Positions 45,401 through 52,900 of a stretch of DNA of 64,000 nucleotides are shown piece by piece. A model generated the notes under the pieces. The model did no database searches, was not told the origin of the DNA, and saw nothing but the letters and a program-made list of their open reading frames with translations. The DNA is taken from the NCBI GenBank assembly GCA_018389105.1, contig JACATO010001065.1, positions 248,001 to 312,000 on the forward strand, read 5' to 3'. Within the stretch, counting starts at the first letter, position 1, and the number at the start of each line of letters is the position of its first letter. The stretch is from Nautilus pompilius (lineage: Eukaryota; Mollusca; Cephalopoda; Nautilida; Nautilidae). Both the position numbers and the translations under genes were made by a program.

Positions 45401-48060
45401 AAAGACAAGGGGAAAATAAATGTTTCCTCTAGCAGTGTAAGTTATTTGTTTTGTGAGGGTAGATAGACCACTTACTGACTTTTATTTCTGCTTTGTGTAC
45501 CATCACGCACTGTTTTAAAATGTGGAATAAAAGTATTAGAAAGTGTGAGTTTGTCAACAGATATTGGTATTTTGTGAAGGTTGCAAGCAAGGTAGGACAG
45601 TAAAAATAGGCTACTTTAATTTCAGTACATCAGCAATTATTACTACTTCTTAAATAATCCATATACTATGTACATTTGAATGTATCAGGATTCATCCAGA
45701 TTTTAAGGCATTTCATTGATATAGAAAAAATCAATTAAGTATACATATTATAATTAATTCTAGTATGGTATGATTTTATTTTACCCTACTTTTTAGTCAT
45801 TGAAAGTTGAAAAACAACTGTTGAAGAAATACCTTTGTGATTCATTGGCTTTTTGTTCACGAAAAGCTTGCAGTTTGCAGCTGAAAATGAAAAGAATTAG
45901 ATTATGAATATTAATTACACCATAAAACCAATTAATTTTTTGCTTGTTTTATTTTCTTTTTGTCTGGACACTTTTGTGATCTGCTTGCCTTAAATAATAA
46001 GCAAACTGATATCTGCCCAAATTATAAAAACCAATAATTAAAATAAACCTGAAAACATAATGTGTTTTATTCAATACTATGTTTATGTGTTTGTTTACTT
46101 ATGATTTTAAAATGATAATTTAGTCGTGGAGTCACTAATATACTGAAGGTGGTGTATAAAAATAATTTATGCCTCTTATTTACTCTTTAAATATGAAATA
46201 TTATACTTGCTGTGTATTTCAGATACTTTCAACTTTTATTTTGGTTCCAGGTGCTATGACTGATGATTATGCACTCTATTATGGGTTTTCACGCTTTGCC
46301 ATAGAATTAAATGAACTGAATTTAGAAGAAGCTTGGTATCTGCCTCCTACAGATAGCCGATTTCGTTCAGATCAAAGGTGTGAACACTAGTTCTTTTCTC
46401 TTTCATACTGGATTGATGTGATTACATAAGCTTTCTTGGCATTGTATTATGAAATTATGGAAATTTGAGGTATAGAATGGAATGAAATTACCTTCAATTT
46501 TATAAGTACTCTACTTTCAATAAAACTAAAGCAACTGATATTGACAGATACATTTAAAAGTTTTTTAAATAATAAGGAACAAGAAATTGCTAGAAGCAAG
46601 ATTATTTACATTTAAATGAACTGTAACATGGAATGAATATAGTTTGTAGAATTAATAAACATTAAGACTGAAATAAAAGTAGTTTACATTTTAATTGAAT
46701 TTTTTTTTTAGAGAAAAGCCCAGCACACATTGTCATGCACTAAGATAGTATTTTTGACTAATTTCATAAAAATAAGTATTGTTCAACAGAACACATGCTA
46801 TGTTAATTCCAGCTCTAAAGTTCTATTCTTTAGGACTAGCATAGTAAACTGAAAGTACGTTATTTAAATATAAGTTTTTGCATGTTAATTTTTAAACAGG
46901 TATTTTAGTAAATATATGTATAATAAAGCTAAAAGTTAATATAGAATGATATTTCTTGTTCAGTTTACATCCATATTTGCAAAGAACTTCTAATGATTAT
47001 TTGTTGTTTGCTTTTGTTCATTGGTTGACTTGGTATTTGCTTTCAGACTTTTAGAAGAAGGTAAAATACAAGAAGCAGAAAATGAAAAGCACAGAATCGA
47101 ACAACTGCAGAGAGAGCGAAAAAAACAGAGAGATGAGTCTAAAACTCCTTTCCAGCCATTATGGTTCAGGTACTGTTTGTCAAAAGTTAGTGCTTTACCT
47201 ACTGCAGTAAAAAAAAAAAAATTTTCCAGTCTCATGTGAATAACTCTTCTTTTTTAGTATGACTGTAGGTTTATTATTTCTGGGATCACACTGGTATTCT
47301 ATTTTTTTGTAGTCTTTATTTTTTATGTAACTACCATTAACACTAAAGATATCATCAATGCATTATTCAAGCTATTCTCAAAGTCATTCTCAGTATCTTG
47401 CATCTCTAAATTTATTTTTTATATTGAATACTATACTTGCTTACAAAATTATTTTCTCATTTATGACTGACATTGGTCTAAATTTTCTTTGTGATTGTAT
47501 ACAATCTCCCAGAGTGAGCAAGTTATTTTTGTGCATTGCTGCATTTTTATGTTAAATCAGATGAAAACTTTTAACCCACTGTCAAGCTAAATTTGAAAAA
47601 TTGCAGCAGATTTACAGCAGTTCATTTGCTTTAAAGAAAGAAACTTTATTACCTCATACTTCATCACATAAGAAATCTTCTAGATACCATTTCAATTCTG
47701 CACAAACTTTAATCCTTTATATTCTCTGGCTATTTCTCATTAAAAGTTTTAATTTAGTCCATTCAATGCTGGCTGTGATTTGGTGGTGGCATCTTTCATA
47801 ATCCATTATGAAGGCACTTTTATTTCAAAATGTTATTCTTTTGTGTGTTGGTATAAGAAAGCAATAAAAAGATGTTTTTACTTATAAACAAACTACTGTA
47901 GATTAACAGTATTGTTTAAAAAAAATTAATCAGTATTATATTTTATTTTTCTAGAAAAGTTGAAGTCAATGGACGTGATTGCTTTGAATTTAACCAAGAA
48001 TACTGGGAAAAAAGAAAAGACCCTGGGTTTTTGCGGATGGCATTACCAAAACTTTGGTGA
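5884..48060 (+). CDS. OSBPL3/6/7: Oxysterol-binding protein-related protein, ORP3/6/7 subfamily (21 exons, 5' end missing)
   Basis: ORPs exchange sterols and phosphoinositides between the ER and other membranes at contact sites. The joined exons give 819 residues and a TGA stop. Visible order in this fragment: rest of a PH domain (about 1-75, membrane phosphoinositide binding); linker with coiled-coil-like helices (about 140-180 and 300-330) and the SSNPNL motif; FFAT-type motif EYYDAAE (390-396, binding VAP proteins on the ER); acidic stretch (408-430); ORD lipid-transfer domain (about 445-819) with [26 protein letters not shown], signature EQVSHHPP (559-566, the paired His bind the PI4P headgroup in the family), [11 protein letters not shown] and a final KLW. 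The linker-FFAT layout and the C-terminal LW place it in subfamily III (ORP3, 6, 7); it is probably the single invertebrate counterpart of the three vertebrate genes. Roughly 100-150 N-terminal residues are missing compared with vertebrate ORP6. No frame break is seen. Introns run from about 380 bp to 5.9 kb. Confidence 0.93.
6443..6556 (+). CDS. OSBPL3/6/7: ORP exon 2 (PH domain)
   Basis: 38 codons, phase 0 to 0, from [13 protein letters not shown] to EELVHHLK. It ends CTGAAG|GCAAGT: a GC donor with an otherwise perfect consensus. The nearby GTAAAA four bases later would put the next exon out of frame, so the GC donor is preferred. Confidence 0.9.
6557..8259 (+). other. Intron, GC-AG type
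   Basis: It begins GCAAGT and ends TTTTAG. The contents are AT-rich; open frames at 7112-7330 (+) and 7856-8128 (-) have no recognisable motif and look like chance. TA-rich simple sequence lies at 8215-8245. Confidence 0.75.
8260..8410 (+). CDS. OSBPL3/6/7: ORP exon 3 (end of PH domain)
   Basis: Acceptor TTTTAG, donor GCAA|GTAAGA, phase 0 to 1. It encodes [20 protein letters not shown], the C-terminal PH helix with its conserved Trp, then RQHEIAYGT and the start of the linker. Confidence 0.92.
9915..10636. mobile_element. Fold-back mariner derivative with two opposed 5' ends
   Basis: Ends are CGAGGTCTGTCCAAAAAGAA on the left and, read from the right, TGAGGTCTGTCCAAAAAGAA, each next to a TA that fits the mariner target duplication (9913-9914 and 10637-10638). 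The inverted arms are about 245 bp and include not only the terminus but the 5' leader and the first coding part of the transposase: an ATG frame at 10099 ([15 protein letters not shown]) on the + strand and its partner [15 protein letters not shown] on the minus strand (ATG near 10472). The left arm continues into the helix-turn-helix region up to about 10400, with frameshifts. No catalytic domain is present, so it cannot code for an active transposase. Confidence 0.85.
10655..11500 (-). pseudogene. Tc1-like transposase relic
   Basis: Reading the minus strand, the region near 11070-11020 gives, across one frameshift, a [21 protein letters not shown] block (the second catalytic Asp region of Tc1 transposases), and 10925-10850 gives [20 protein letters not shown], the usual C-terminal region. 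Near 11350 a WKIVLY fragment fits the first catalytic block. Stops and frameshifts break it throughout. A possible terminus, CAGTATTGGAAATAATTATG, sits at about 10653, directly beside the fold-back mariner; the other end was not found. Confidence 0.7.
12264..12398 (+). CDS. OSBPL3/6/7: ORP exon 4 (linker)
   Basis: Acceptor CCTGAGACAG|TA, donor AAAG|GTTAGT, phase 1 to 1. The earlier AG (CTGAG) would shift the frame. It encodes [11 protein letters not shown] and then [18 protein letters not shown], the conserved VAAWL segment of this ORP group. Confidence 0.88.
12673..12965. mobile_element. MITE with about 45-bp inverted ends
   Basis: TGTTACAGTAAGATTGTGAA at 12673 is matched by the complement of 12965-12946, TGTTACAGTAAGAATGTGAA, and the match continues through ACTAGTGATTTCATGAAAT. 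The total length is 293 bp with no open frame. Inside, 12737-12752 is a perfect 16-bp complement of 12688-12703, giving a second, inner hairpin. The middle holds three near-copies of an AATAAAA(T/C)ATTA unit. The superfamily is not assigned. Confidence 0.8.
13788..14928 (+). mobile_element. Tc1-like DNA transposon, degenerate, 1141 bp
   Basis: The ends are TGCAGATTTCTGTCATAATT on the left and, from the right, TGCAGATCCCTGCCATCATA; both continue into AATTTGAA(C/T)ACCA. Each end is flanked by TA (13786-13787 and 14929-14930), the Tc1/mariner target duplication. The + strand carries transposase traces: [11 protein letters not shown] near 13887, VIFTDE-like sequence near 14330 with a stop and frameshifts, and [12 protein letters not shown] near 14660, which corresponds to the family's PIEHLW block. 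It is broken throughout. Confidence 0.75.
15330..15530. repeat. GC-richer patch, possible SINE remnant
   Basis: About 200 bp stand out from the AT-rich intron (GCCCTGCTGGCCAGACAGG, then TGTGGGGATAACCCTCAGGG). The composition resembles a tRNA-derived SINE, but no convincing promoter boxes are seen. Confidence 0.25.
15920..16008 (+). CDS. OSBPL3/6/7: ORP exon 5 (linker helix)
   Basis: Acceptor TTCTGACAG, donor TTCA|GTAAGT, phase 1 to 0. It encodes [18 protein letters not shown], a likely coiled-coil helix following VAAWL in this subfamily. Confidence 0.92.
16009..19681 (+). other. Intron
   Basis: AT-rich, 3.7 kb. Stretches at 16690-17110 and 17510-18500 are less AT-rich and may be worn transposon remains, but I can read no motif in any frame. 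Open frames at 18015-18215 and 18283-18516 have no recognisable feature. Confidence 0.6.
19682..19792 (+). CDS. OSBPL3/6/7: ORP exon 6 (linker)
   Basis: Acceptor CCTGTTTAG, donor TTTCT|GTAAGT, phase 0 to 0, 37 codons. It encodes a basic segment, [20 protein letters not shown], then [13 protein letters not shown]. The phase fit to both neighbours supports it. Vertebrate ORP6 has a similarly basic linker here. Confidence 0.85.
19793..21034 (+). other. Intron
   Basis: AT-rich, 1.24 kb. I see only simple AT sequence; the minus-strand frame 20461-20655 is low-complexity Phe/Lys from poly-A/T DNA. Confidence 0.7.
21035..21236 (+). CDS. OSBPL3/6/7: ORP exon 7 (linker with SSNPNL)
   Basis: Acceptor CGACAG followed at once by CAG: a tandem NAGNAG site, so the exon starts at 21035 (extra Gln) or 21038. 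Donor CATG|GTAAGT, phase 0 to 1. It contains [20 protein letters not shown], matching the conserved SSNPNL of ORP3/6/7, and [20 protein letters not shown]. Confidence 0.92.
21237..21905 (+). other. Intron with (GT)n microsatellite
   Basis: 669 bp. A clean (TG)15-16 tract lies at about 21420-21451. The rest is AT-rich with a T-run before the acceptor. Confidence 0.8.
21906..22039 (+). CDS. OSBPL3/6/7: ORP exon 8 (linker helix)
   Basis: Acceptor TTTTTTTTTCCAG, donor GCTGAG|GTATAC, phase 1 to 0. It encodes [20 protein letters not shown] and then a predicted helix ending NTLKESLAE. Confidence 0.92.
22040..23421 (+). other. Intron
   Basis: 1.38 kb. Nothing recognised apart from a C-run at 22791-22797 and AT-rich DNA. 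Confidence 0.7.
23422..23538 (+). CDS. OSBPL3/6/7: ORP exon 9 (linker)
   Basis: Acceptor TTTAAACAG, donor GAAAAG|GTAGTT, phase 0 to 0, 39 codons. It encodes [20 protein letters not shown], matching the NAELRSRLNRIHSES segment of ORP6. Confidence 0.93.
23539..25784 (+). other. Intron
   Basis: 2.25 kb of AT-rich DNA. No mobile element or gene recognised. Confidence 0.65.
25785..25898 (+). CDS. OSBPL3/6/7: ORP exon 10 (FFAT-type motif)
   Basis: Acceptor TTATTTCAG, donor TCTGAG|GTAAAT, phase 0 to 0. It encodes [27 protein letters not shown] aligns with the EFFDAQE FFAT motif of ORP3/6, which binds VAP on the ER. Both aromatic positions are Tyr here. Confidence 0.92.
25899..26275 (+). other. Intron (377 bp)
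   Basis: Short intron; the open frame 26038-26265 within it has no recognisable motif and is judged to be chance. Confidence 0.75.
26276..26348 (+). CDS. OSBPL3/6/7: ORP exon 11 (acidic linker)
   Basis: Acceptor AAATTTAG, donor AGTG|GTAAGT, phase 0 to 1. It encodes [21 protein letters not shown] second perfect GTAAGT sits 7 bases upstream (CGT|GTAAGT); only the downstream site keeps the frame into exon 12. Confidence 0.9.
26349..27473 (+). other. Intron
   Basis: 1.1 kb, AT-rich. A short GT repeat lies at 26627-26645. The overlapping frames 26977-27270 (+) and 27042-27245 (-) show no motif. Confidence 0.65.
27474..27646 (+). CDS. OSBPL3/6/7: ORP exon 12 (start of ORD)
   Basis: Acceptor TAGTTTCAG, donor TTACAG|GTAAGT, phase 1 to 0. 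It encodes the ORD entry: [20 protein letters not shown] and LNEPLSMLQ, the lid and first conserved block of the lipid pocket. Confidence 0.95.
27730..27751. repeat. (AT)n microsatellite
   Basis: About ten AT units run into the left end of the mariner; TA-rich DNA is a natural target for elements that insert at TA. Confidence 0.9.
27850..28336 (-). pseudogene. Mariner transposase, C-terminal catalytic half
   Basis: On the far side of the insertion the minus strand continues with [20 protein letters not shown] (first catalytic Asp in TGDES) and [11 protein letters not shown] (second Asp). The third Asp, normally in a YSPDLA block followed by CDFF, is damaged: the frame reads [12 protein letters not shown], while a neighbouring frame still shows YSPDLAL. 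Small compensating deletions therefore remove the third catalytic Asp. The transposase is inactive for this reason and because of the insertion. Confidence 0.88.
28345..30296 (+). mobile_element. MULE-type DNA transposon (FLYWCH-MULE) nested in the mariner
   Basis: Ends read GACTCCCGGACAGATGGCCG on the left and, from the right, CATGGCCAGACAGATGACCA; the inverted match continues through ACAGACATTT and the GGATATCTGACCG block, about 60 bp. An 8-bp duplication flanks it, CCTGACAC (28337-28344) and CCTGACGC (30297-30304), with one difference. The split mariner frame rejoins at this point (RRMQVRQ on one side, the region before LLGRV on the other), which confirms the borders. Length 1952 bp; it carries one decayed transposase gene. 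Confidence 0.9.
28682..30017 (+). pseudogene. FLYWCH zinc-finger MULE transposase
   Basis: From ATG 28682 the frame gives [20 protein letters not shown] and a WxCERKGSC block, a FLYWCH-type zinc finger (N-terminal DNA binding), then a helical region and [15 protein letters not shown], the DGTF motif with the first catalytic Asp of MULE transposases. [11 protein letters not shown] near 29775 is the usual C-terminal block. It is broken by TGA in place of the usual Arg of the FLYWCH finger at 28778, TGA at 29336, a frameshift near 29550 and another near 29855, after which the last frame ends at 30017. The total is about 445 codons, a normal length for the family. Confidence 0.88.
30305..30705 (-). 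pseudogene. Mariner transposase, N-terminal half
   Basis: The frame begins at ATG 30705 ([20 protein letters not shown]) and holds the paired helix-turn-helix DNA-binding region, including [33 protein letters not shown] and the second HTH around [20 protein letters not shown]. It runs without a stop to RRMQVRQ, where the MULE insertion breaks it. Proteins of this type are often annotated as GVQW3-like or SETMAR-like. Confidence 0.9.
30991..31065 (+). CDS. OSBPL3/6/7: ORP exon 13 (ORD)
   Basis: Acceptor AAATTCTAG, donor AGGATG|GTGAGT, phase 0 to 0, 25 codons. It encodes [20 protein letters not shown] and ends IERM, matching the vertebrate ORD closely. Confidence 0.94.
31066..32847 (+). other. 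Intron
   Basis: 1.78 kb. ACT and CTTT simple repeats lie at 31218-31258. A GC-richer repeat at 31920-32160 is listed separately. Otherwise AT-rich. Confidence 0.7.
31920..32160. repeat. Dispersed repeat, copy A (SINE-like)
   Basis: This patch holds GAAATCCCTACTGAACTCTT followed by TTTTTAGAT, close to a second copy at about 38600-38870 in the same orientation (GAAATCCCTATTAGAGCTCT, then TTTTTAGAT). The higher GC and the length suggest a SINE, but no promoter box was established. Confidence 0.45.
32848..32985 (+). CDS. OSBPL3/6/7: ORP exon 14 (ORD core)
   Basis: Acceptor TTTAATCCAG, donor GAGCAG|GTATGA, phase 0 to 0, 46 codons. It encodes [36 protein letters not shown] and ends GEQ, the first two residues of the OSBP signature. 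Confidence 0.96.
33376..34338 (+). mobile_element. Pogo-like DNA transposon relic
   Basis: The left end reads ATTTTCCAGCATATAAGTCA and the complement of the right end reads ATTTTTCGGGTTATAAGTAA, the TATAAGTC style of ends seen in pogo/Tigger elements. Between them the + strand has a broken transposase N-terminus: [18 protein letters not shown] near 33663, then across frameshifts YGVSEKCV and DWRKVKDSF near 33750-33800, the usual pogo DNA-binding region. Stops are frequent and no catalytic domain is visible. Confidence 0.7.
34840..34903 (+). CDS. OSBPL3/6/7: ORP exon 15 (OSBP signature)
   Basis: Acceptor CCCTTCCAG, donor GCAAG|GTATGT, phase 0 to 1. It encodes [20 protein letters not shown], completing EQVSHHPP; the His pair contacts the PI4P headgroup in characterised ORPs. 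Confidence 0.96.
34904..37548 (+). other. Intron
   Basis: 2.6 kb. It contains a pogo-like MITE (35018-35748). The patch 36590-36840 is GC-richer and may be another repeat; no motif was read. Frames such as 36567-36791 and 37002-37338 have no recognisable domain. Confidence 0.6.
35018..35748. mobile_element. Pogo-like MITE, relative of the 33.4-kb element
   Basis: Read from its right end this element begins GTATTTTTTGCTGTATAAGT and continues CAATACTTTTTCT, nearly the same as the left end of the 33376-34338 element. The left end (ATATTTTTTGGAAAATAAAT) is more worn. About 730 bp, no transposase remnant seen. Confidence 0.55.
37549..37627 (+). CDS. OSBPL3/6/7: ORP exon 16 (ORD)
   Basis: Acceptor ATTTCAAAG, donor CCAAA|GTAAGT, phase 1 to 2. 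It encodes [20 protein letters not shown] and VNVFLP. The continuous open frame that begins upstream of this exon is in another phase and is not coding. Confidence 0.93.
37628..38913 (+). other. Intron
   Basis: 1.29 kb. A T-run lies at about 38493-38509 and a SINE-like repeat at about 38560-38880. Otherwise AT-rich. Confidence 0.7.
38560..38880. repeat. Dispersed repeat, copy B (SINE-like)
   Basis: A GC-richer patch sharing GAAATCCCTA and TTTTTAGAT landmarks with the 31920-32160 patch, same orientation. It ends about 30 bp before the next exon. Confidence 0.45.
38914..39049 (+). CDS. OSBPL3/6/7: ORP exon 17 (ORD)
   Basis: Acceptor TCTCTGCAG, donor ACAAAG|GTAAGG, phase 2 to 0. It encodes [20 protein letters not shown], then [19 protein letters not shown] and KLTFTK. 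Confidence 0.96.
39050..44976 (+). other. Longest intron (5.9 kb)
   Basis: Apart from the repeat cluster at 41870-43690 it is AT-rich with no recognised element. Open frames 40483-40791 (-) and 44324-44557 (-) show no domain. Confidence 0.65.
41870..43690. repeat. Cluster of tandem GC-richer repeat units
   Basis: Two long units of about 510 bp (41885-42402 and 42403-42905) share landmarks in order: ATCAAAGTGTAG, TATTTTGGTTCT, GTCTGGATGATGGGGG-like, TAAGGGTGG, GGGCCTTCAAT, CTGGCTGGAAAGGTTAGGTG, ATTTTCAGACTTGAGG. They are followed by about three shorter units (42915-43205, 43206-43480, 43481-43690) sharing CTAGGG, GGCATTG and, in two of them, TTTGATGGGCC. A-rich or CA-rich tails separate the units (poly-A at 42384-42402, A-rich at 42896, CA-repeat at 43182). 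This looks like a run of SINEs or a small satellite. There is no coding potential. Confidence 0.7.
44977..45121 (+). CDS. OSBPL3/6/7: ORP exon 18 (ORD)
   Basis: Acceptor TTCATTGCAG, donor GCCAG|GTAAAC, phase 0 to 1. It encodes [20 protein letters not shown] and [12 protein letters not shown], then ARCIWRP, all conserved in ORPs. Confidence 0.96.
45122..46250 (+). other. Intron
   Basis: 1.13 kb, AT-rich; nothing recognised. Confidence 0.75.
46251..46377 (+). CDS. OSBPL3/6/7: ORP exon 19 (ORD)
   Basis: Acceptor TTTGGTTCCAG, donor CAAAG|GTGTGA, phase 1 to 2. It encodes [20 protein letters not shown] and [13 protein letters not shown], a hallmark C-terminal block of ORPs. Confidence 0.96.
46378..47046 (+). 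other. Intron
   Basis: 669 bp, AT-rich; nothing recognised. Confidence 0.75.
47047..47169 (+). CDS. OSBPL3/6/7: ORP exon 20 (C-terminal helix)
   Basis: Acceptor TGCTTTCAG, donor TTCAG|GTACTG, phase 2 to 2. It encodes [20 protein letters not shown] followed by a very basic helix ending PFQPLWFR. Confidence 0.95.
47170..47954 (+). other. Last intron of the coding region
   Basis: 785 bp, AT-rich with an A-run at about 47207-47220. The frames 47358-47555 and 47601-47801 show no motif. Confidence 0.75.
47955..48060 (+). CDS. OSBPL3/6/7: ORP final coding exon
   Basis: Acceptor TTTTTCTAG, phase 2 entry. It encodes [20 protein letters not shown] then [14 protein letters not shown] and stops at TGA 48058-48060. 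The YWE.RKDPGF block and the closing LW are typical for ORP3/6/7. Confidence 0.96.
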
Positions 48061-49920
48061 AACCAGTTACACTGTGCAAAGTTTATTTGGAAGGCTGTGA
48101 GCTGATTTTAGATTTTAGTGATAATGAAATGACTTTAATTTCTTGCCATAACTTGGCTTACTCAAAGAATACTTATACTGACATGTTACTGAAAATATGG
48201 CTAAAAGTACTTGAAATTCAGTTTTCTCTTGAGCACTGAATCTCATGCTGTACTTTGACTGGCTGCTGTTTGAACACCACTTTTGCAGACCTTGAGTTTT
48301 GTTTTTGAAGCCTGTAGACCTCTAATGTTTTTTTCTGATTAGCTTGTAATAGTAAAAAAATAATAAGAATAAATACAATGTTCACCTTATCACTGTATAT
48401 ATATATATGTGAATACAAAAAATTTTGATTTACTGTATTCCTTTTGTTATAGCACTTTTTTGTACATTGCTAAGCAATAACAAAGAAAGAATTTAGATAC
48501 TTATAGACCAGTTTATAACTAATTGCTACCATTTTTTAAAGTTATACTCTATGGAGAGAGAATACAGGATTTAAGTTTTTGTGAAGCATATCCAACAATC
48601 ACTGAAATTTCAACATTTCTATCAGTACATTTTATTGGTTTTAGTCTATTTTCAGTAAGTAGCTATATGTTATTATATATTAATTCTACCTCATTTAAAT
48701 TCTAAAAAAAAATAACATTCGTTTTAATAGAACTGGTATGTTAAAACTGTTGAGTTACACTTTGGAAATGTGCATTTAAAATGTATGAATTTTTTAATTT
48801 TGTTTGTCATAATTGTTTTGGCTTGTTACTTTAATTATTTTGTGGCTGTAAACACTTCGCAAAAATTTGTTGATAGAAACAGAATTTATTTTTATATTTC
48901 ATCAGCTTATATTTTTAATTAATTCATTCTTTGTTTGAACTTCTGACTACCACAAATTTATTATATTCAAAATTACAGGTCTAACTTGTGTATTCACATG
49001 GAGAAATTATTTCTTTGTTGTCCCTGTGTAAACTTGTGTATTTGCATTTGAGTTTCTGTATATTGCACATTTAAATATGGACCTTGTTGATGTGTAATTG
49101 GTGAGTTCTCTGTTTTTAACTATTGTCCAAAACAAAGTTTTAAAGGATTTTGTAGATTGGCTGAAAGAGCATGACCATCAACTGGTAGGTGCCTTGTCAC
49201 AAGTTCAGACTATGGAGAATCTGCTTAAAGTTCATAGGTTTACTATGTGAAACAAAATTACTACTATTTCTTTTTCTGCATGAAAAAATTCTCTTGATTT
49301 TTCTTTTTAAAAATGCATAAAAGTGAATGAGTTATTTTGAACATTTTGTAATAGTATTTTACTTGCAGAATTATTTTTTTAGATTTATAAATTCAACATT
49401 TTTGGGCAAGTTTTCTATGTTACCTACTTGACACTGATTCAGGTTCTTGGTTACTTTTACTGTTGTTATATTATAAAAAACAAAACAACCACAAAAATAC
49501 CATTTAGCTCATCTTACATGAATGATTAAAACCTTTTTATTTTTAGATTTTGATCTTATTTAAAGATTAGAAGATTTAGTTTAGTTTAGTTATTACTGGA
49601 ATTCAGGAAGCAAAAATGGCTTTCACAAGACTTTCATAGAAGAGAAATGCTTATAAAATGCCATTTGACAAGTTCATTATTTATTTATTTTTTATCAGAT
49701 AGTTAAATACAACATTTCAACCTACTGACTTCAGTTTATAACTGACGATATTGATTCAACTTTGCACCAATTTTATGTTTATCCTTAATTTGAAAATTAT
49801 TTTTTCTGACATCTTATTTACCTTAATGATTTTAAAGTTAAGTCAGAAGCCAGTTTTGTGCCAGTTGTTCTTTTTAATCGGTTTTAATAAATATAGTTAA
49901 TACTGTATTGTTAGTAAATT
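48061..49920 (+). other. Probable 3' UTR with candidate poly-A signals
   Basis: AT-rich sequence follows the stop codon. Perfect AATAAA hexamers occur at 48368-48373 and 49886-49891, among others farther on. Which one is used cannot be decided from sequence, so the UTR end is a guess. An (AT)n tract lies at about 48396-48410. Confidence 0.4.
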
Positions 49921-52900
49921 ATAATAACCTATTTATTACTTGCTGCAGAATTTATATTCACATTTTTCATTACTAATATGTATGTAATTTTTAAAATTAC
50001 TGTTTCTTCATTTAAGATTTACTTCTGAAGGCAGGTAATTTAAAAATTAGAAATCTAGTTTGTCATTAATGCTCTAGATTGATAGAGTATTTTTATTCTC
50101 ATTTGTGAATAAATTGCTTAGAATGAAGTTTATAAATCTAAAATATTTACAGTTTTGGCGGGTTATCTCCCTTTGAAAAGGTTAATGAAAATTTTAATTA
50201 ATAGTTATAAATTTGATAAACTATTTTTTGATTGCCTGTGACAAAAATGTTTTAATAATATAATTAGTCAAATGTATATTAATTACATATATCTATTAAA
50301 ATATCACTAATTAATGCATATTAATTAATTAAAGTAAGCATTCTTTTTTCTGGCGACCCAACTTCCAGTTCAAGACAAGTGAAATATTAGGAAAACAAGC
50401 ACTACTGCTGTTAGTATGGTGAGTATTTTGGAAGAATCAAATTATTCATATATACCTGCTATGATGAGAATTGTGTCAACTGGAGTATTAGTCTTGATGA
50501 GGAAAATGATAAATGCTAGGAACAGAAAGAACAAATCCAACTTTATTAGTTTGAGCCATTTAAACCATCATAACTTTGGCTGGATATCAAAGTGTTAAAA
50601 ACAAAAGTATGTTACCTAATTATAGTCTTTAATTGATTAGATTATTGAATTGAATTAAATTTTTCAAACTAAACAGTTAAATTATGTAATCTGTTCATTT
50701 GGAGATCTACACATCAAAAAATAATTTAAATGTTGCCATTTTCATACCTTGAGATAGAGTTAGCTGATTAATTTTGAAAGTTTAAATTATGATGATTTTT
50801 TAACAGTACACTTTATGCTTATCATTAATGAAGAGCTACATAAATAGGCTGAGCCACTGACCACAAAGTGTTAACTATGCATAAAAAGGATATTGCCTGC
50901 ATTTTATTTTTATAAATTTTTCTGAAACGAAGGATAGTAATTACTACTGGTAACCCTCCTATTATATTGAGATTTTGGTTATATCTATTCTATTTTGTGG
51001 GTTGTCATGTTTGCATACAAAATCAGTACTAGAACAATCTAAACAGGTCAAAGTTCTTTTATTTCTTGTTGTGTTCATGACTCCAAAGCAAGAAAAGTCA
51101 CAAAATATCATTGGTCTAAAAAAAAAAAAAAAAATTGCAATTTAAAGCTTGGTGGGGAACCAGTGTTTGGATAAATAACTCCACACACAATAGGATTGTT
51201 AAACTGTGGATTGCATCTAATTCTTTGACAAAACTCATTTTATCTTTCCAGAATTCAACTTAATGTTGTCAGCTCATATTTCTTGCAATAAAATAACTCA
51301 TGCTAGGTACCATATTTTTTACTGTTTTGATAAATTTGAGAATTAAAAAGAAAAAGAAAGGTTAAGTTTGGTGTCAGAAGCCCTTTGCTTGCTGAACTTG
51401 AAGACAGCCTGAAAACAGGTATCTGTTACTCTATGAAAAACTAACTGTAGAGTGAATGCTTAAATTAGAGAATACTACAATTCAGGTTAGTTCAAAATAA
51501 CTTGTGAATACTGCCTGTGTTGCATACTGTGTATATGAAACTGATACTTATAATTATTACTATAGTAGGTCACATCCATTTATTATTTAAAGGCAACCAC
51601 AATTTTCTTATTAGAGAGGCAAGTTATTTTTAAAATTTTGTCTCAACAAAAGTATACAATTTTTGTTCCAAACTGCTAATAGAAGAGACTTAAAGATTAT
51701 TTACTTAACAAAATCTCCATTTGTCTATTTTGAAATGTTTTTCACCCTATAACTTTCAGGTAAAGCTATGGAGACTGTCATATCTGATCTAGATCTTTAT
51801 ACCTTTCTGTGAGTAGAATTTACATTTAATTTGAAGTGTATGAAATATAAAAATACGAACATTTTTTGTATCGATTTAATTAAAATCTTCATTTTTTTTG
51901 TTAAGTAAGTTTTTCAGATCTATGCATAGAGAAACCACCACTTTTAAGGAATAAGATCATGTTTGGTATAAGTGGTATGAACTAAAATACATGACATTAA
52001 TCTGTACTTTAGTTTTGTATTTATGTTTATAGTCGTGTTTTATATAGATCAAGGTATCAAGTTTGAAGTAAGGAACAATTTATTGAAACAGTTCATCTAA
52101 AAAAAACTATATTCAGACATTTAAAATTATTTTAAAAATTTTATTGAACAAGATTGTAATGATAAAAAAAACAGACTAGATATTAGGATGTGAAAAAACG
52201 TTTTGAAAAGATTCATTTAGCAGTCAGTAATATCTGAATTTTTTTCTTAATAAGAACATCTTATCCATACATTTCATAATGTAGTGCTTTTCTATTGCAT
52301 TTACTATCTTGAATGAAAAATTTTAAAGATGTTTCAGAATAAACAGTGGATTAGTATAGTGCAAACCATGCTTGCTCATTATGAAGGCTGCTATGGTTTA
52401 GCTGGGTCTGCTGTTTTGGAATCAGCCATCCATCTGTGTTTTATTTTCCTCTAATTAGAAGGGCTTCTAACTGGGATCACCATATCAATGTTTGTATTAA
52501 ATGCTTCTATTGAGGTATTCTTGCATGATTCCATTTGATAAGTTCCATTTAATTCAACAGAAAAAAGATTACAGTTGCCAGTGTAGAATTTGTTTAATTT
52601 GAAGTGGAAATACTGATGTTATGGTAATAAATGTTTCTACTTTGTATGAATAGCTGGCATTAATCATTTTAGCTTAAACTTGGATCTGCATAACATTTTA
52701 CCTGTTAATTTTAAAAGATTCCATTGAGTACTGATTTATGTAAATTAACACCAGTTCATAATAAAGCAGCTAAATACAAACCTAAAATGAGAATTCAATG
52801 AAAGTAAATTTACTTTAACAAAATTTGGGAGGTCTTGGAAGTATGTACTGCTGATAATATACAGTTAGATGGGTGGTGATCTTCAATCAATGCTCCATTA

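Noticed and set aside
48054-48239. 61-codon frame after the ORP stop
   Set aside because: It overlaps the stop region in another frame and has no motif; it is 3' UTR.
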